DNA of 64,000 nt from Luoshenia tenuis (GTDB lineage: Bacteria > Bacillota > Clostridia > Christensenellales > GCA-900066905): NCBI RefSeq assembly GCF_014384745.1, contig NZ_JACRSO010000001.1, positions 248,001-312,000 on the forward strand, written 5' to 3'. The position numbers were made by a program, and so were the translations under genes. Below are positions 50,776 through 59,180 of the stretch, in pieces; the stretch's first letter is position 1, and every line of letters starts with the position of its first letter. The notes under the pieces were generated by a model. The model did no database searches. It was not told where the DNA came from and was given only the letters and a program-made list of their open reading frames with translations.

Positions 50776-51804
50776 ATGAACACCCAACTGAAGATCGCCA
50801 TCGTCGGCGCAGGCACCTGGGGCGAGAACCACGCTGCGATCTACAAGGCGCACCCCTTTTGTCAGGTCGTCGCCATCTGCGACCGGGACGAGGCCAAAGC
50901 GCAGGCCGTGGCGCAAAGGGCGGGCATCCCCCGGGTCTACCGGGATTACGAGGAAATGTTCCGCCAATCGGGCTGCGACGCGGTCGCCGTGGTCACGCCG
51001 GACTTTGCCCACGCGGATGTAGCCATCAGCGCGGCCCGGCAGGGCAAGCACCTGCTTATCGAAAAGCCGCTGGCCACCACCCGGGAGGACGTCTTTCGGA
51101 TGCTGGACGCCTTCCAAAAGCACCATGTGCGGGTGATGGTGGATTTCCACAACCGCTTCAGCCCGCCCTTTAACGCGGCGCATGCAGCCATCGCCCGCGG
51201 CGAGCTGGGCGAGGTGTACAGCGCCTACATGCGCTTAAACGATACCAAATGGGTCGCCACCGACCTTTTGCCCTGGGCGGCGCGCTCCTCCATCCTCTGG
51301 TTTTTGGGCAGCCATAGCTTAGATACGCTGCGCTGGATCATGGGTGATGAGGTCTCTCGGGTATATTCGGTCAGCCGGGAGGGCGTGCTAAAAGGCATGG
51401 GCGTGGATACGGTGGACGAATACCTCACCACCATCGAGTTTGCCGGCGGCGGCATCGCACAGATGGAAAACGGCTGGATCACCCCGAACGCCAACCCCTG
51501 CGTCAACGATATCAAGTTTAACGTTTTGGGCACCAAGGGCATGATTAGCCTAGACGCCAGCCACCATAACCTCATCCAGCAATATACGGATGAAAAGGTC
51601 AGCGTGCCGGATATCCTGGTACAGCATACCGTATTTGACCAGCCTAAGGGCTTTGCCTTTGAGAGCATCCGCAGCTTTGTAGATTGCATGCTCTCGGGCG
51701 AGCCGTTCCACGTCTCTCTGCAGGATGCGGCCCATACGACCCTGGCGCTGCTGGCCATTATGGAATCGGCTAAGACGCGCATGCCGGTGGAGGTACGCTA
51801 TTAA
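50776..51804 (+). CDS. Gfo/Idh/MocA-family oxidoreductase
   Basis: 342 aa. Rossmann start LKIAIVGAGTWGENHAAIY, then VVAICDRDEAKAQAVA and the catalytic Lys motif LLIEKPLATT. The C-terminal alpha-beta domain has HSLDTLRWIMGDEVSRVY. Such enzymes oxidise or reduce sugars, inositols or related alcohols with NAD(P). The substrate is unknown and no sugar operon is adjacent. The ATG at 50776 has GGGAGG nine bases upstream. Confidence 0.9.
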   Translation: MNTQLKIAIVGAGTWGENHAAIYKAHPFCQVVAICDRDEAKAQAVAQRAGIPRVYRDYEEMFRQSGCDAVAVVTPDFAHADVAISAARQGKHLLIEKPLATTREDVFRMLDAFQKHHVRVMVDFHNRFSPPFNAAHAAIARGELGEVYSAYMRLNDTKWVATDLLPWAARSSILWFLGSHSLDTLRWIMGDEVSRVYSVSREGVLKGMGVDTVDEYLTTIEFAGGGIAQMENGWITPNANPCVNDIKFNVLGTKGMISLDASHHNLIQQYTDEKVSVPDILVQHTVFDQPKGFAFESIRSFVDCMLSGEPFHVSLQDAAHTTLALLAIMESAKTRMPVEVRY

Positions 51805-52596
51805 GGGGGTACTTTACCGTTCGATTCATTGTCATTGGGGCGGGAGGGCAGCTTGGAACAGGGGCTATGCGCCTGGCGGGAGAAGACGCAAGGGACGCAT
51901 GTAGTAAAGAGCGGTTAGGTGGGACGAAGTCCCCCGGAACGTAGAATCTCGTGTATGAGCAGGAAAGCGGCGTGTGACCTGCGACTGTGCGGTGCAGATA
52001 CGGCCGGCAGGGTGTAAAGAGATTCCTCGCCTGCGGCCTCGGAATGGCAGAATTGGAAATGATAGCCTGCGTGGGAAAGTATTGGTTTTTGTTCAGTAGA
52101 GAACCAAGGCTTAATGCGAAACAGGGAGAAAAGTTAAAGAACGAATTTTATTCGTTAAGGAGGAAGGGGGATTCCGATTTCCCCCTTATCCCCCTTAACA
52201 ATCCCTTAACCCCTTGAAACGGCCACTCCGTGGTGGGGACGGAGGTTTTACAAGCCCTCCGATGCTAATGAACCAATTAATTCTCCAACCGTTTCGCTTG
52301 TGCTCTGCCATTCGGATCAACCCCCACTTGCCTCCCTCTGATGAGGGAGGTGGCGCACCCAAAGGGTGCGCCGGAGGGAGAGAATACCTTGAACAAAAAC
52401 CAATACTTTAATACTCGCTCTGTCATTCAGAGCGCAGCTAAAGCTGCGCGAAGAATCTCTGCATATGCCGTTGGATGTACCAGAGCGGCTGCTGCAGGGT
52501 GATGTGGCGCGGGCTAAGCCCAGCGGTTACAAAGAGATTCCTCGCTCGCGCTTCGGAATGACAGTTTCGAATGTTGTTAATGAATTAAAGATATAT
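51805..52596. repeat. Gene-free gap filled with intergenic repeat elements
   Basis: About 800 bp without a credible gene. It holds the following, in order. (1) An AAAGAGATTCCTCGC...GGAATGGCAG unit at 52016-52050. (2) The palindrome AACGAATTTTATTCGTT at 52140-52156 followed by a G-run/C-run inverted repeat. (3) A double hairpin at 52331-52382 (CCTCCCTC-TGAT-GAGGGAGG, then GGCGCACCC-AAA-GGGTGCGCC). (4) An inverted copy of unit 1 at 52420-52460. (5) A further direct copy at 52531-52564. Elements like these are scattered between genes in several gut Clostridia and may be REP-like or MITE remnants. Confidence 0.75.
52420..52564. mobile_element. Possible MITE-like element with inverted ends
   Basis: CTGTCATTC...GAAGAATCTCT at 52420-52460 and AAAGAGATTC...GGAATGACAG at 52531-52564 are imperfect inverted copies enclosing about 70 bp. 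There is no coding capacity. No target-site duplication could be confirmed. Confidence 0.45.
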
Positions 52597-52639
52597 AAAA
52601 AACGGCGCGGACAGATATAACTGTCCGCGCCGTTTTTTT
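52597..52639 (-). terminator. Terminator of the flavodoxin-fold gene
   Basis: A perfect 18-bp stem (52597-52614 with 52621-52638, ATATAA loop) with A and T flanks, immediately below the stop at 52644. Confidence 0.95.
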
Positions 52640-52643
52640 GTTC

Positions 52644-53267
52644 TCAGCGGATAAAATTCGTCCACGCGCGGGGTTCTCCCTCCGGGTAGGGGATACCCGC
52701 GGCCTTCCCGACCTCGATACAACGCAGCAACCAGGCCATATTGCGGCCCAGCGTGCGCATGATCTGCATGCCTTCCAGATCCTGGCGCACCTCGTCTGGC
52801 GTATTGCCGTGCACCATGTTCCAGTACTGGGAGGACACCAGCGGCATCTGCGAAATGGTAAAATACTTGTTGAGCTGATCCAGCGTCGCGGTAGAGCCCG
52901 CCCGCCGGCAGGTAGCCACCGCTGCCCCGGGCTTATGGGCAAAACCCGCCCCACCGGCGTAAAACAGCCGGTCCATAAACGCGGTGATCGCGCCCGCGGC
53001 GGAGGCGTAGTGCACCGGCGCCCCTACGATCAACCCGTCGATCTCGCCCTGGCGGTCCAGTATGGCGTTGACCCCATCGTCACGGTGTACGCATCGGTCG
53101 GTCTGCTCGCAGCCGCCGCAATCCGTACAGCCCCAGATGGCCTTGGCACCGATGTGAAAGATCTCCGTCTCAATGCCGGCCTTTTCGATCTCCCCGGCAA
53201 CCTCGCTAAGCGCGGTAAAGGTGCAGCCGTTCTTTCGCGGGCTGCCGTTGATCAGCAATACTTTCAT
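52644..53267 (-). CDS. Flavodoxin-family NAD(P)H-dependent oxidoreductase
   Basis: 207 aa. The FMN phosphate loop is INGSPRKNGCTFTAL, and GLIVGAPVHYASAAGAITAFMDRLFYA is typical of NADPH-dependent FMN reductase and iron-sulfur flavoprotein relatives. The Cys cluster GCTDCGGCEQTDRC could hold a disulfide or Fe-S centre. Third gene after the nitroreductase and Cdd1-GNAT genes on the minus strand, 36 bp from the previous stop. Probably a small-molecule reductase. Confidence 0.9.
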   Translation of the reverse strand: MKVLLINGSPRKNGCTFTALSEVAGEIEKAGIETEIFHIGAKAIWGCTDCGGCEQTDRCVHRDDGVNAILDRQGEIDGLIVGAPVHYASAAGAITAFMDRLFYAGGAGFAHKPGAAVATCRRAGSTATLDQLNKYFTISQMPLVSSQYWNMVHGNTPDEVRQDLEGMQIMRTLGRNMAWLLRCIEVGKAAGIPYPEGEPRAWTNFIR

Positions 53268-53303
53268 CCTTTTCTCCCCCTGTTACTTATTTCATATTTT
53301 TGT

Positions 53304-54200
53304 TTAGATCACATGTGCCGCCAGATCCGCGTATTCCGCCGGGGGCAGCACGGTTTGCAGCACTTCCAGGGCGGCCTCAAAATCCCGGCAGGCTTTGGGC
53401 GAAAAATCCGGTTGGCGTACCACCTCAAAGCCCAGCTTGCGGTAAAGGCGTATCGCCCCGTGGCTCCAGGTCTGCGTATGCAGGTAAACCGGCGCTTCCC
53501 CCGCCTGGGCAAAGGCGTAAAGCGCGCGCGCTACCAGCGCCCGGGCGATCCCCTTGCCCTGGTACTCCGGCCGCACGGCCACCCAGTGCAGCGTCGCGCG
53601 GGTGTTTTCCCCATCGTCCCAGGCGTTGCAGGTGCCCGCATAGCGGCCCTGCGCATCCAGGGCAAAAAACAGTCGCTGGGCCAGTTTCTCGCTTCTCGGC
53701 GCATAGTGCTCCATAAAATATGCTTCTGCTGCCTTGGCGGTATCAAATTCCCCTACGGAGGATTCGATCTGCGCCCAGTGCACTTCGTCCCCAGGGGCGT
53801 AGGTCTTAAAGCGGAACCCCTCGGGCGGCAGGTCTGCCCCGCACAAGGGCGCATCCGCCCGCATGATCAGTTCCTTATAAGGCAGCCCCTTATCCAGCGT
53901 GCGCACCCGCACCGGCTGCCCGCTCTCCACCGGCGGGTAGGGCTTATCCTTCCAGTACCACCACTTCAGCTTTTCCGGCTCGGGCCGCTCGGTATCCGCG
54001 TAATAAACCGCCGCACGGTATACATAGAGCTGGCAGCGGTCGATCATAAAGCCCCTGCGCGCGCAATCCTGCAGATAAATCATCTCCGGATCCTGCCCGC
54101 GCAGGGATTCCACCGTGGTATACCCCAGCGCCTGCAGATCCTCCTGCGTCTTTATCCCTACGCCGGGAATAGCCCTAAAGCCTTTATCCGTCTTTTTCAA
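53304..54200 (-). CDS. Cdd1-type helix-hairpin-helix domain fused to a GNAT acetyltransferase
   Basis: 298 aa. Residues 1-90 match the 'pathogenicity locus' Cdd1 family (IPGVGIKTQEDLQALGYTTV, RRGFMIDRCQLYVYRAAVYY, LKWWYWKD), usually a stand-alone protein of about 90 residues with a DNA-binding-like HhH. Residues about 125-298 form a GNAT domain (VAVRPEYQGKGIARALVARAL, GAIRLYRKLGFEVV). The link between the two functions is unknown. The start is TTG at 54200 with GGGGG seven bases upstream; no ATG fits. It lies 23 bp after the nitroreductase gene. Confidence 0.85.
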   Translation of the reverse strand: MKKTDKGFRAIPGVGIKTQEDLQALGYTTVESLRGQDPEMIYLQDCARRGFMIDRCQLYVYRAAVYYADTERPEPEKLKWWYWKDKPYPPVESGQPVRVRTLDKGLPYKELIMRADAPLCGADLPPEGFRFKTYAPGDEVHWAQIESSVGEFDTAKAAEAYFMEHYAPRSEKLAQRLFFALDAQGRYAGTCNAWDDGENTRATLHWVAVRPEYQGKGIARALVARALYAFAQAGEAPVYLHTQTWSHGAIRLYRKLGFEVVRQPDFSPKACRDFEAALEVLQTVLPPAEYADLAAHVI

Positions 54201-54223
54201 CCGGTTTCCCCCTCATCCGCTCG

Positions 54224-55015
54224 CTATTTCCAAAGCACATCCGCCGCGCGCCGGGGCGCGGTACGCTTGTAGGATACCGCCGGGTAGCCCACCAGCATGA
54301 CGGCGGCCAACTGCTTATCGCCCAGGCCCAGCCATTCCTGCGCCGCGGGATTGTGGTTGATCGCCCGCAGCACGAATCCATCAAACAATACGCCCAGCCC
54401 TTGGGCTACCGCCATCATCTCGATATTGGCGCTGGCCAGCCCTCCGTCCAGCGGCGCATCCGAAGCTACGGCGATCACGCAGGGAGCGTTAAAAAACAGC
54501 CGGTCCCGCGTGGGGTCTTTGCGGTAAATTTCCTCATATCCTTCAAAGCCCTTAGCGCGCTCCGGGTCCTCCGCCTTGAGGGCGCAAACATGGTTGTGCC
54601 AGCCCTCCCAGGCCAGAGGCTTAAACTGCTCCAGCTTCTCCTGCACCACGATAAAGCGCACCGCCTGGTGGTTGACCGCCGTCTCGGTATAGCGGCCGGC
54701 CTGGATCAGGCGCTCCAGCTTTTCCCGCTCGATGGGCTTATCCTGAAAGCGGCGCACGCTGCGGCGGAATTTGATGGCGTGCAGCACCTTATCCGCCTCC
54801 AGATGGAAGCTCTCCGGGTCATAGCTTTCTATATCCGCCATCTCATACTCGGGTATGGAGACCGCCTGCTCCGGGCAGATGGCCACGCAGTGCCCGCACT
54901 GCATGCAGCCCTGCACCACGCGGGCCTTGCCCTGCGCCACGGTCAGGTTATGAAATACACAATCGGCCACGCACTGGCCACACCCCACACATTTTTGTTC
55001 GTCAATCACAATCAT
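54224..55015 (-). CDS. Nitroreductase with N-terminal 2[4Fe-4S] ferredoxin domain
   Basis: 263 aa. Residues 1-55 carry two cluster motifs, CVGCGQCVADC and CMQCGHCVAICP. Residues 75-263 are a nitroreductase FMN fold (FRRSVRRFQDKPIEREKLERLI, ASANIEMMAVAQGLGVLFDG). It probably reduces nitro or quinone-like compounds with electrons from the fused ferredoxin. GGAGG lies ten bases before the ATG. First gene of a three-gene operon. Confidence 0.93.
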   Translation of the reverse strand: MIVIDEQKCVGCGQCVADCVFHNLTVAQGKARVVQGCMQCGHCVAICPEQAVSIPEYEMADIESYDPESFHLEADKVLHAIKFRRSVRRFQDKPIEREKLERLIQAGRYTETAVNHQAVRFIVVQEKLEQFKPLAWEGWHNHVCALKAEDPERAKGFEGYEEIYRKDPTRDRLFFNAPCVIAVASDAPLDGGLASANIEMMAVAQGLGVLFDGFVLRAINHNPAAQEWLGLGDKQLAAVMLVGYPAVSYKRTAPRRAADVLWK

Positions 55016-55214
55016 ATTACAAGAACCTCCGTCTTTCCCCTTTAGTCCCCCTTATTATATCAGATGCGCGCCGCGCTTGAAAGCATTATGCAAATGGCCC
55101 CCGATTCTGATATACTTAGATTTAGTCCTGATCCGCTTTGGCGCAGCTCGCGCCCGCTTAAATCCTTTTGGCATCAGCTTAATTTAAAAGTTTTATGGAA
55201 AGGAGCAAACCGGT

Positions 55215-55472
55215 ATGCAACCTAAAACCATTTTAAGGGGCAGGCGCATCTGCCTTGCGGTACTGGCGCTATTGTTATTGGCCATGGCGGGCCTTGCCCT
55301 CTACCTTGTATGCTCCACCCTGAACGATCCTTCCACCAGCTTTCCCTGGTATACGGGCGTTGTGGTATCCGCGTGCTGCTTTGCGCTGCCCATCGCCGCC
55401 GTGGCGCTGGCTTACGGGATCTTCTGCGCCAAAGCTAAGAAGCTGGGGCTTGACAGGTCTGGGGACGATTGA
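55215..55472 (+). CDS. Small two-helix membrane protein
   Basis: 85 aa with two hydrophobic helices (residues about 12-34 and 48-71) and short charged ends. No family recognised. AAAGGAG nine bases before the ATG supports translation. The MATE promoter lies inside its last codons. Confidence 0.65.
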   Translation: MQPKTILRGRRICLAVLALLLLAMAGLALYLVCSTLNDPSTSFPWYTGVVVSACCFALPIAAVALAYGIFCAKAKKLGLDRSGDD

Positions 55473-55478
55473 TAAAAT
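55450..55478 (+). promoter_or_regulatory. Promoter of the MATE leader transcript
   Basis: Consensus TTGACA (55450-55455), 17-bp spacer, TAAAAT (55473-55478), overlapping the stop codon of the small membrane protein gene. Confidence 0.85.
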
Positions 55479-55518
55479 AAACCCGTCCTCCCCTTAAGGG
55501 CGAGGGGCACAACTATAT

Positions 55519-55627
55519 AACAGCGTAGCCTTGGACCGCCGCCGGGTGGCCAGGGCTGATAACGCCGGTTCGTTCATGCCGTTAGGTCATCGGGCATGGG
55601 CGGCCGGTTATTTTTGTTTACGCTGTT
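55519..55627 (+). ncRNA. Unassigned structured leader RNA upstream of a MATE gene
   Basis: About 110 nt closed by a nine-pair stem: AACAGCGTA (55519-55527) with TACGCTGTT (55619-55627). Inside are a long hairpin (GCCTTGG/CCAGGGC enclosing CCGCC/GGTGG) and a second arm (ATAAC/GTTAT and CCGG/CCGG enclosing CATGCC/GGCATG), forming a three-way junction. T residues follow the closing stem directly before the ribosome site, so closing P1 could terminate transcription or hide the site. It has no reading frame with a ribosome site and matched no riboswitch class known to me. Confidence 0.55.
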
Positions 55628-55644
55628 TTTTAAGGAGGGCGACG

Positions 55645-56994
55645 ATGCACACACAACACAACACACTTTTGTCCACCGCGGCCCGCTATATCTCGCTGAA
55701 CGTGATGGGGATGCTGGGGTTATCCTGCTATATCCTGGCGGATACCTATTTCATCTCCGCCGCACTGGGGGCGCCAGGCCTTACTGCGCTGAACCTGGTG
55801 CTGCCGCTCTATGGCCTGCTCAACGGTCTGGCCCTGATGTTGGGGATGGGCGGCGCCACGCGCTTTGCCATCGCCCAAGGGCGCGCGCAGCCCGATCATG
55901 CCCGGGCCGCCTTTACCCATACGCTGATCCTTGCCCTGATCGTGGGCGGGCTGGCCACGCTGGTCGCCCCATTATCGGGCGTCATCCTCCCGCTATTGGG
56001 GGCAGATGCGGGTATCGCACCGCTGGGGATAGCCTATCTGGGCGCGCTCTTCCCCTTTTCCTGCGCCTTTATGCTCAACAACGTGCTGGTCTGCTTTATG
56101 CGCAATGCCGGGCACCCCCGCCTGGCCATGGCGGCGATGTTAGTGGGCAGCCTGAGCAATATCCTGCTGGACTATCTGTTTCTCTTTCCTCTGGGTTGGG
56201 GGATGGCCGGCGCCGCTGCCGCTACGGGGCTTGCACCCTGCCTGGGGATCCTGACCCTGGCGCCGGTCTGCTTGGGCCAAAAAAGCCCCCTGCGCCTTTG
56301 CCGGCCGCATCTGACGGCGCGAAAGATCAAGCACCTGCTCTCCCCCGGGCTTCCCTCCCTGGTCAACGAGGCGTCCGTAGCACTGGTGATGGCGCTCTTT
56401 AACAGCATCCTTCTGGGGCTGGCGGGCAATCTCGGCGTGGCGGCCTACGGTATCGTCGCCAACCTGGCCTTAGTCGCTACCGCTATGCTTACCGGCGTGG
56501 CACAGGGCATCCAGCCGCTGATCTCGCGCGCCTACGGCGCGAGGGACTGCGCCGCTATCTTGCAGGCGCGCCGCATCGCCATGGTTACCGCGCTGATCTT
56601 TGGCGCGCTGTTTACGGCGCTGGCACAGGTCTTCCCCGCCCAGCTTACCGGCCTGTTCAACGCCGGGCAGGATGCCGCGTTGGGCAACCTGGCCACGCAG
56701 GGGATGCGCCTTTATTTTACCGCCTATCCCTTTATGGGCTTTAACGTGATCCTGGCGGCCTATTGGGCCTCTACGGGCAGGGGAACGCGGGCCTTTTGGT
56801 TCTCCCTAGGGCGCAGCTTTATACTGGTCGCCGCCCTGTCCCTGCTGCTCTCCGTCCTTTGGGGCATGCCCGGGGTGTGGTTGACCGTACCCTGCGCCGA
56901 GGCGCTGTTCGCGCTGGCCGGTCTATTTTATATGAAGAGCAGAAAACCTTCTAAACCTGGCACATTCCCACCGCCTTTACAGAACCGCCAATAG
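55645..56994 (+). CDS. MATE-family efflux transporter
   Basis: 449 aa with twelve helices in two six-helix halves. Typical features: LSCYILADTYFISAALGAPG, LPLYGLLNGLALMLGMGGATR and GNLGVAAYGIVANLALVATAMLTGVAQGIQPL. It exports drugs or metabolites with sodium or protons. The ATG at 55645 has AGGAGG six bases upstream; the in-frame extension to 55531 runs through the structured leader and is rejected. Confidence 0.93.
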   Translation: MHTQHNTLLSTAARYISLNVMGMLGLSCYILADTYFISAALGAPGLTALNLVLPLYGLLNGLALMLGMGGATRFAIAQGRAQPDHARAAFTHTLILALIVGGLATLVAPLSGVILPLLGADAGIAPLGIAYLGALFPFSCAFMLNNVLVCFMRNAGHPRLAMAAMLVGSLSNILLDYLFLFPLGWGMAGAAAATGLAPCLGILTLAPVCLGQKSPLRLCRPHLTARKIKHLLSPGLPSLVNEASVALVMALFNSILLGLAGNLGVAAYGIVANLALVATAMLTGVAQGIQPLISRAYGARDCAAILQARRIAMVTALIFGALFTALAQVFPAQLTGLFNAGQDAALGNLATQGMRLYFTAYPFMGFNVILAAYWASTGRGTRAFWFSLGRSFILVAALSLLLSVLWGMPGVWLTVPCAEALFALAGLFYMKSRKPSKPGTFPPPLQNRQ

Positions 56995-57059
56995 CTGCTA
57001 TAATTTGTTTGTTAACATATCTTTCAAACTAATCAACCCAAACAACTGGAGGGAATATC

Positions 57060-57878
57060 ATGGAAAAAATGAAAGCTGGCGTTACCGGTTTCATGCCCAA
57101 GGACGTGGACTATCTGGAGCAGCTCCAGAAGTATGCCAAATTGGGGTACTCCTATTACGAGAATGCGCGCTATGCGTTTACCCAGCCCGATCCCAAAGCG
57201 GTGATCGACCGGGTGCACGATATGGGGCTGAAGTATCTGGCCCTGGGTACCACGGTGCATAAGGGCGCCTATCCGGATGTTAAAGAGCTGGTTCGCCAGG
57301 CCCGCATTGCCGATGTGCATATGGTCGGCATGTACCACAGCGGCGCGACCTTCTGGCGCTTTGCCGACCGGCCCGACCTGCCGGAATACGACGAGGCCAT
57401 GCTGGAGATCGAAAATATGGAGAAGCTGGCCGTGGAGCTGGGCAAAGAAGGGATCGATTTCTTCTTCCATAATCACGATCAGGAATTCCGCACCACCTAC
57501 AATGGCGTGCCGCTGTTCTGGATGATCGCCGCCAAGGCTGAGCATGTGAAATTTGAGGTAGACCTGGGCTGGGTGCACTATGCCGGTTGGGATCCGGCCC
57601 AGCTGATCCGCCAGCTGGGCGACCGGGTGGTCATCCTGCACGTTAAGGACTATACCCGCGGCGAAAATTGCGAGAACAAGCCCACCGGCAAGGTCATCGT
57701 CCCCCGTTACACCACCCCGGGCACCGGGCTGGTGGACTTGGAAGCCTGCTTCCACGCGGGCGTGGATGCCGGGGTTAAATACGCGGTGATCGAGCAGGAT
57801 ATGCTCTACCACCTGTCCACGGAGGAGAGCGTGCGCACCGCTTACGCCATCATGAAGGAGACCGGTTACGTAGAATAA
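57060..57878 (+). CDS. Sugar phosphate isomerase/epimerase (TIM barrel)
   Basis: 272 aa xylose-isomerase-like barrel. Expected metal ligands: FFFHNHDQEFR, KFEVDLGWVHYAGWDP, VVILHVKDYTRG and YAVIEQDML. Members isomerise or dehydrate sugars, inositol derivatives or hydroxypyruvate; the substrate is not predictable. GGAGGG lies six bases before the ATG. Monocistronic. Confidence 0.9.
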   Translation: MEKMKAGVTGFMPKDVDYLEQLQKYAKLGYSYYENARYAFTQPDPKAVIDRVHDMGLKYLALGTTVHKGAYPDVKELVRQARIADVHMVGMYHSGATFWRFADRPDLPEYDEAMLEIENMEKLAVELGKEGIDFFFHNHDQEFRTTYNGVPLFWMIAAKAEHVKFEVDLGWVHYAGWDPAQLIRQLGDRVVILHVKDYTRGENCENKPTGKVIVPRYTTPGTGLVDLEACFHAGVDAGVKYAVIEQDMLYHLSTEESVRTAYAIMKETGYVE

Positions 57879-57900
57879 CGCCAGAGATTCTTTTGTGTTT

Positions 57901-57933
57901 TAAGGCGGTGGGCCCAATGGCCCGCCGCCTTTG
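57901..57933 (+). terminator. Terminator of the epimerase gene
   Basis: AAGGCGG-GGGCC pairs with GGCCC-CCGCCTT around CAAT. A TATAAT (57937-57942) follows directly, so the next gene's promoter overlaps this terminator. Confidence 0.85.
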
Positions 57934-57983
57934 TGTTATAATAGTGGTGTAAAAAAACGATCTGCAAAGGGGGAAATACCGAT

Positions 57984-58883
57984 ATGTTGGAAGAATTTGT
58001 CGCGCAGGTAGCCGCGCAGGGGCTGACCCTGCACGGCGCCGCCGTGATGCAGCACGGAGAAAAGCTGGAAGAATACCGCTGGGCGCCAGACGTGCCCTAT
58101 GAGCTGCACTCGCTGAGCAAGAGCTTTACCGCCATGGCCATCGGTTTATTGGTGGAAGCGGGCAAGCTGCGCCTGGATGACGCGGCCATCTCTTTTTTCC
58201 CGCGGGAGAAGCTGCCGGAGGTGATTTCGCCCCGCCTGCAGGCTTTGACGGTACGCCACCTGTTGACCATGGCGCCCGGCCACAGCACCTCGCTGATGCT
58301 CTCACCCCAGCGCAGGGCGCTTACCACCAGCGATTGGGTGCGGTATTATTTCTCCGTCGCACAGGATCTGGAACCGGGCGAGCGCTTTGTATACGATAGC
58401 GGCTGCACCTATATTCTCTCCGCCATCATCCAAAATGTTACCGGGCAGAAAACCCGGGATTATCTCATCCCCCGCCTGTTTGAGCCCATGGGCATGGGCG
58501 CCCCGCGCTGGGACGAGTGCCCCTTGGGGATAACCGCCGGCGGCTGGGGACTATGGCTGCGCACGGATGAGGTACTGCGCTTTGGCCAGCTTCTGCTGCA
58601 AAAGGGCGTTTGGGAGGGCCAGCGCCTGATTCCCGAGGACTGGATCGCACAAGCCACCTCCCGCCAGATCGATACGGCATCCTTTAGTGGGGGCGCGGAT
58701 AACCACGTGGGCTACGGCTACCAGTTTTGGATGAATACCGTAGGCGGCTACCGGGCGGACGGCGCCTTTGCCCAATACAGCATCGTGTTGCCCGAAAAGG
58801 ACGCCGTTATCGCCATCAACGCGCATAATGAAAACCAACCCGTGCTGGATGCCGTCTGGCAGACCATTTTGCCCCAGTTATAG
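57984..58883 (+). CDS. Serine hydrolase, class C beta-lactamase family
   Basis: 299 aa, no signal peptide. The active-site SxxK is Ser43-Leu-Ser-Lys46 (ELHSLSKSFTAMAIG); the Tyr motif appears as FVYDSGCTYILS (YDS instead of YSN). HNVGYG-like segments near residue 237 (NHVGYGYQFWMN) complete the fold. Such cytoplasmic members act as esterases or peptidases rather than resistance enzymes. AAAGGGGG lies upstream of the ATG. Confidence 0.9.
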   Translation: MLEEFVAQVAAQGLTLHGAAVMQHGEKLEEYRWAPDVPYELHSLSKSFTAMAIGLLVEAGKLRLDDAAISFFPREKLPEVISPRLQALTVRHLLTMAPGHSTSLMLSPQRRALTTSDWVRYYFSVAQDLEPGERFVYDSGCTYILSAIIQNVTGQKTRDYLIPRLFEPMGMGAPRWDECPLGITAGGWGLWLRTDEVLRFGQLLLQKGVWEGQRLIPEDWIAQATSRQIDTASFSGGADNHVGYGYQFWMNTVGGYRADGAFAQYSIVLPEKDAVIAINAHNENQPVLDAVWQTILPQL

Positions 58884-58901
58884 GAAAAGGAGCGCTCAAA
58901 A

Positions 58902-59180
58902 GTGAACGCTTTTAATCGTGCCGAACTATATTTTACCCGCTCTATGCCCGAACAGGCGCGCATCACCGGTATCCTGGCCCAAAACGGGATCGAGTACCAG
59001 GTGATCTGCCGCAGCCGCGACGCCGCCGCCTTTATGCCGGAAGGGCCCGGTCCCGGCGGGCAGCGCAGCGCCTGCGGACAGGATTTGGCGCATTACTACC
59101 AGTACCGGGTTTATGTGCGCCGAAAAGACCTGGCGCGTGCGCGTTTTCTCACGGGCCTGGCAGCAGGAGGTTCTCGATGA
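58902..59180 (+). CDS. Small hypothetical protein (DUF2007-like)
   Basis: 92 aa. The start AELYFTRSMPEQARITGILAQNGIEYQV and the end QYRVYVRRKDLARARFLTG (each a familiar strand-helix-strand pattern) resemble the DUF2007 'putative signal transducing' family. The GTG at 58902 has AAAAGGAG nine bases upstream. Its stop overlaps the next start by four bases (ATGA). Function unknown. Confidence 0.65.
   Translation: MNAFNRAELYFTRSMPEQARITGILAQNGIEYQVICRSRDAAAFMPEGPGPGGQRSACGQDLAHYYQYRVYVRRKDLARARFLTGLAAGGSR

Noticed and set aside
51987..52217. 76-codon frame in the repeat-rich gap
   Set aside because: Composed of intergenic repeat sequence, with no ribosome site and no family resemblance.
55519..55627. 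TPP or cobalamin riboswitch before the MATE gene
   Set aside because: A CTGATAACGCC segment slightly resembles TPP, but the rest of the TPP core and the cobalamin B12 box are missing.
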